13,301 nucleotides of DNA from Spirochaetaceae bacterium (GTDB lineage: Bacteria > Spirochaetota > Spirochaetia > Treponematales > Breznakiellaceae). Location: positions 1 to 13,301 of the forward strand of contig JAITHM010000013.1 in NCBI GenBank assembly GCA_031279965.1. The letters are read 5' to 3'. The position numbers and the translations under genes were made by a program. Every line of letters starts with the position of its first letter. Positions within the stretch are counted from its first letter, which is position 1. The notes under the pieces are model-generated. The model was given only the letters and a program-made list of their open reading frames with translations, did not search any database and was not told the DNA's origin. Shown piece by piece: positions 12,970 to 13,301 of this stretch.

Positions 12970-13301
12970 GTGCCAGAAAGTACACCGTCTAAAACCGGAA
13001 AAATTATACCTATAGCAATAGAAGATGAAGTTAAGAGCGCATACCTGAACTACGCGATGTCGGTAATTGTCGCCCGCGCACTGCCGGACGTGCGCGACGG
13101 CTTAACGCCGGTGCACCGCCGTCTGCTTTATTCGATGGACGAGCTGGGGCTGCGGCCTGCGTCGGCGACGAAAAAGAGCGCGCGCATTGTCGGCGATACG
13201 ATGGGTAAGTACCACCCGCACGGCGACGCGGCGCTTTACGACGCGCTTGTCCGCATGGCGCAGGATTTTTCGCTGCGCTATCCGGTGGTGCATGGGCAGG
13301 G
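12970..13301 (+). CDS. gyrA: DNA gyrase subunit A, N-terminal part
   Basis: The first 110 codons of gyrase A run off the window; the catalytic tyrosine lies beyond it. The GTG start is chosen because it is the only start in frame with the conserved N-terminus (EDEVKSAYLNYAMSVIVARALPD at about 18-40) and has GAAGGA 9 bases upstream; nearby ATGs at 12950, 12953 and 12963 are in other frames. Gyrase introduces negative supercoils into DNA using ATP, as an A2B2 tetramer in the cytoplasm. Motifs present are ALPDVRDGLTPVHRRLLYSM (37-56), with the conserved arginines, and the quinolone-binding segment GKYHPHGDAALYDALVRMAQ (79-98). There Ala87 replaces E. coli Ser83 and Asp91 matches Asp87. ParC is a close relative, but the pattern favours GyrA. 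Confidence 0.93.
   Translation, partial: MPESTPSKTGKIIPIAIEDEVKSAYLNYAMSVIVARALPDVRDGLTPVHRRLLYSMDELGLRPASATKKSARIVGDTMGKYHPHGDAALYDALVRMAQDFSLRYPVVHGQ

Noticed and set aside
13102..13293. Minus-strand frame opposite gyrA
   Set aside because: It is antisense to the highly conserved quinolone-binding region of gyrase A.

Overview
This 13.3 kb window is bacterial chromosome of mixed base composition, with GC-rich and AT-rich genes side by side. My best guess is a spirochaete of the Treponema lineage. The reasons are the many exported lipoproteins and TPR proteins, a solitary sugar-type binding lipoprotein, and a GyrA with Ala where E. coli has Ser83. This is inference from gene content; no rRNA or tRNA is present to settle it. 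I see no CRISPR array, insertion sequence, phage gene, tRNA or rRNA.

Layout. (1) 1-1486, plus strand: the end of a HydN-like 4Fe-4S ferredoxin, a YedE-family putative selenium transporter and a DUF3343 putative Se/S carrier. Together they look like a selenium and formate-metabolism cluster. (2) 7364-1544, minus strand: six genes that overlap or lie within 11 bp of each other. In transcription order they are an OpuC/ProX-type binding lipoprotein, an unusual cysteine-rich 4Fe-4S protein, an ABC ATPase, one ABC permease, a MetY-type O-acetylhomoserine sulfhydrylase and an MFS transporter. (3) 7365-7553: a divergent control region with a promoter facing each way, a pair of TGCCAA(A)GGCA palindromes, and a tandem 9-bp repeat between the -35 and -10 of the minus-strand operon. 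(4) 7554-8606, plus: a solitary LsrB/RhaS-like binding lipoprotein, closed by a 16-bp perfect hairpin terminator with a GCAA loop. (5) 8641-9266: an AT-rich stretch with repeated AAAATGAC words and one small basic ORF of unknown function. (6) 9267-10708, plus: a MutT-type Nudix hydrolase, an exported SH3b-like protein and a DUF445 membrane protein, coupled stop-to-start. (7) 12729-10717, minus: a long exported TPR protein. (8) 12730-13301: a spacer with potential RNA structure, then the first 110 codons of gyrA, with a GTG start.

The most interesting part is the six-gene minus-strand operon. A quaternary-amine-type ABC importer is translationally coupled to an uncharacterised multi-cysteine iron-sulfur protein, a sulfhydrylase and an MFS carrier. 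The importer has one permease and no CBS domains on its ATPase, and the motifs usual for choline or betaine binding are altered. It could be a pathway that imports a sulfur-containing betaine (or a related S/Se organic compound), processes it reductively, assimilates the sulfur through MetY and exports a product. That reading is inference from gene order and families. The neighbouring selenium genes are on the opposite strand and may be unrelated.
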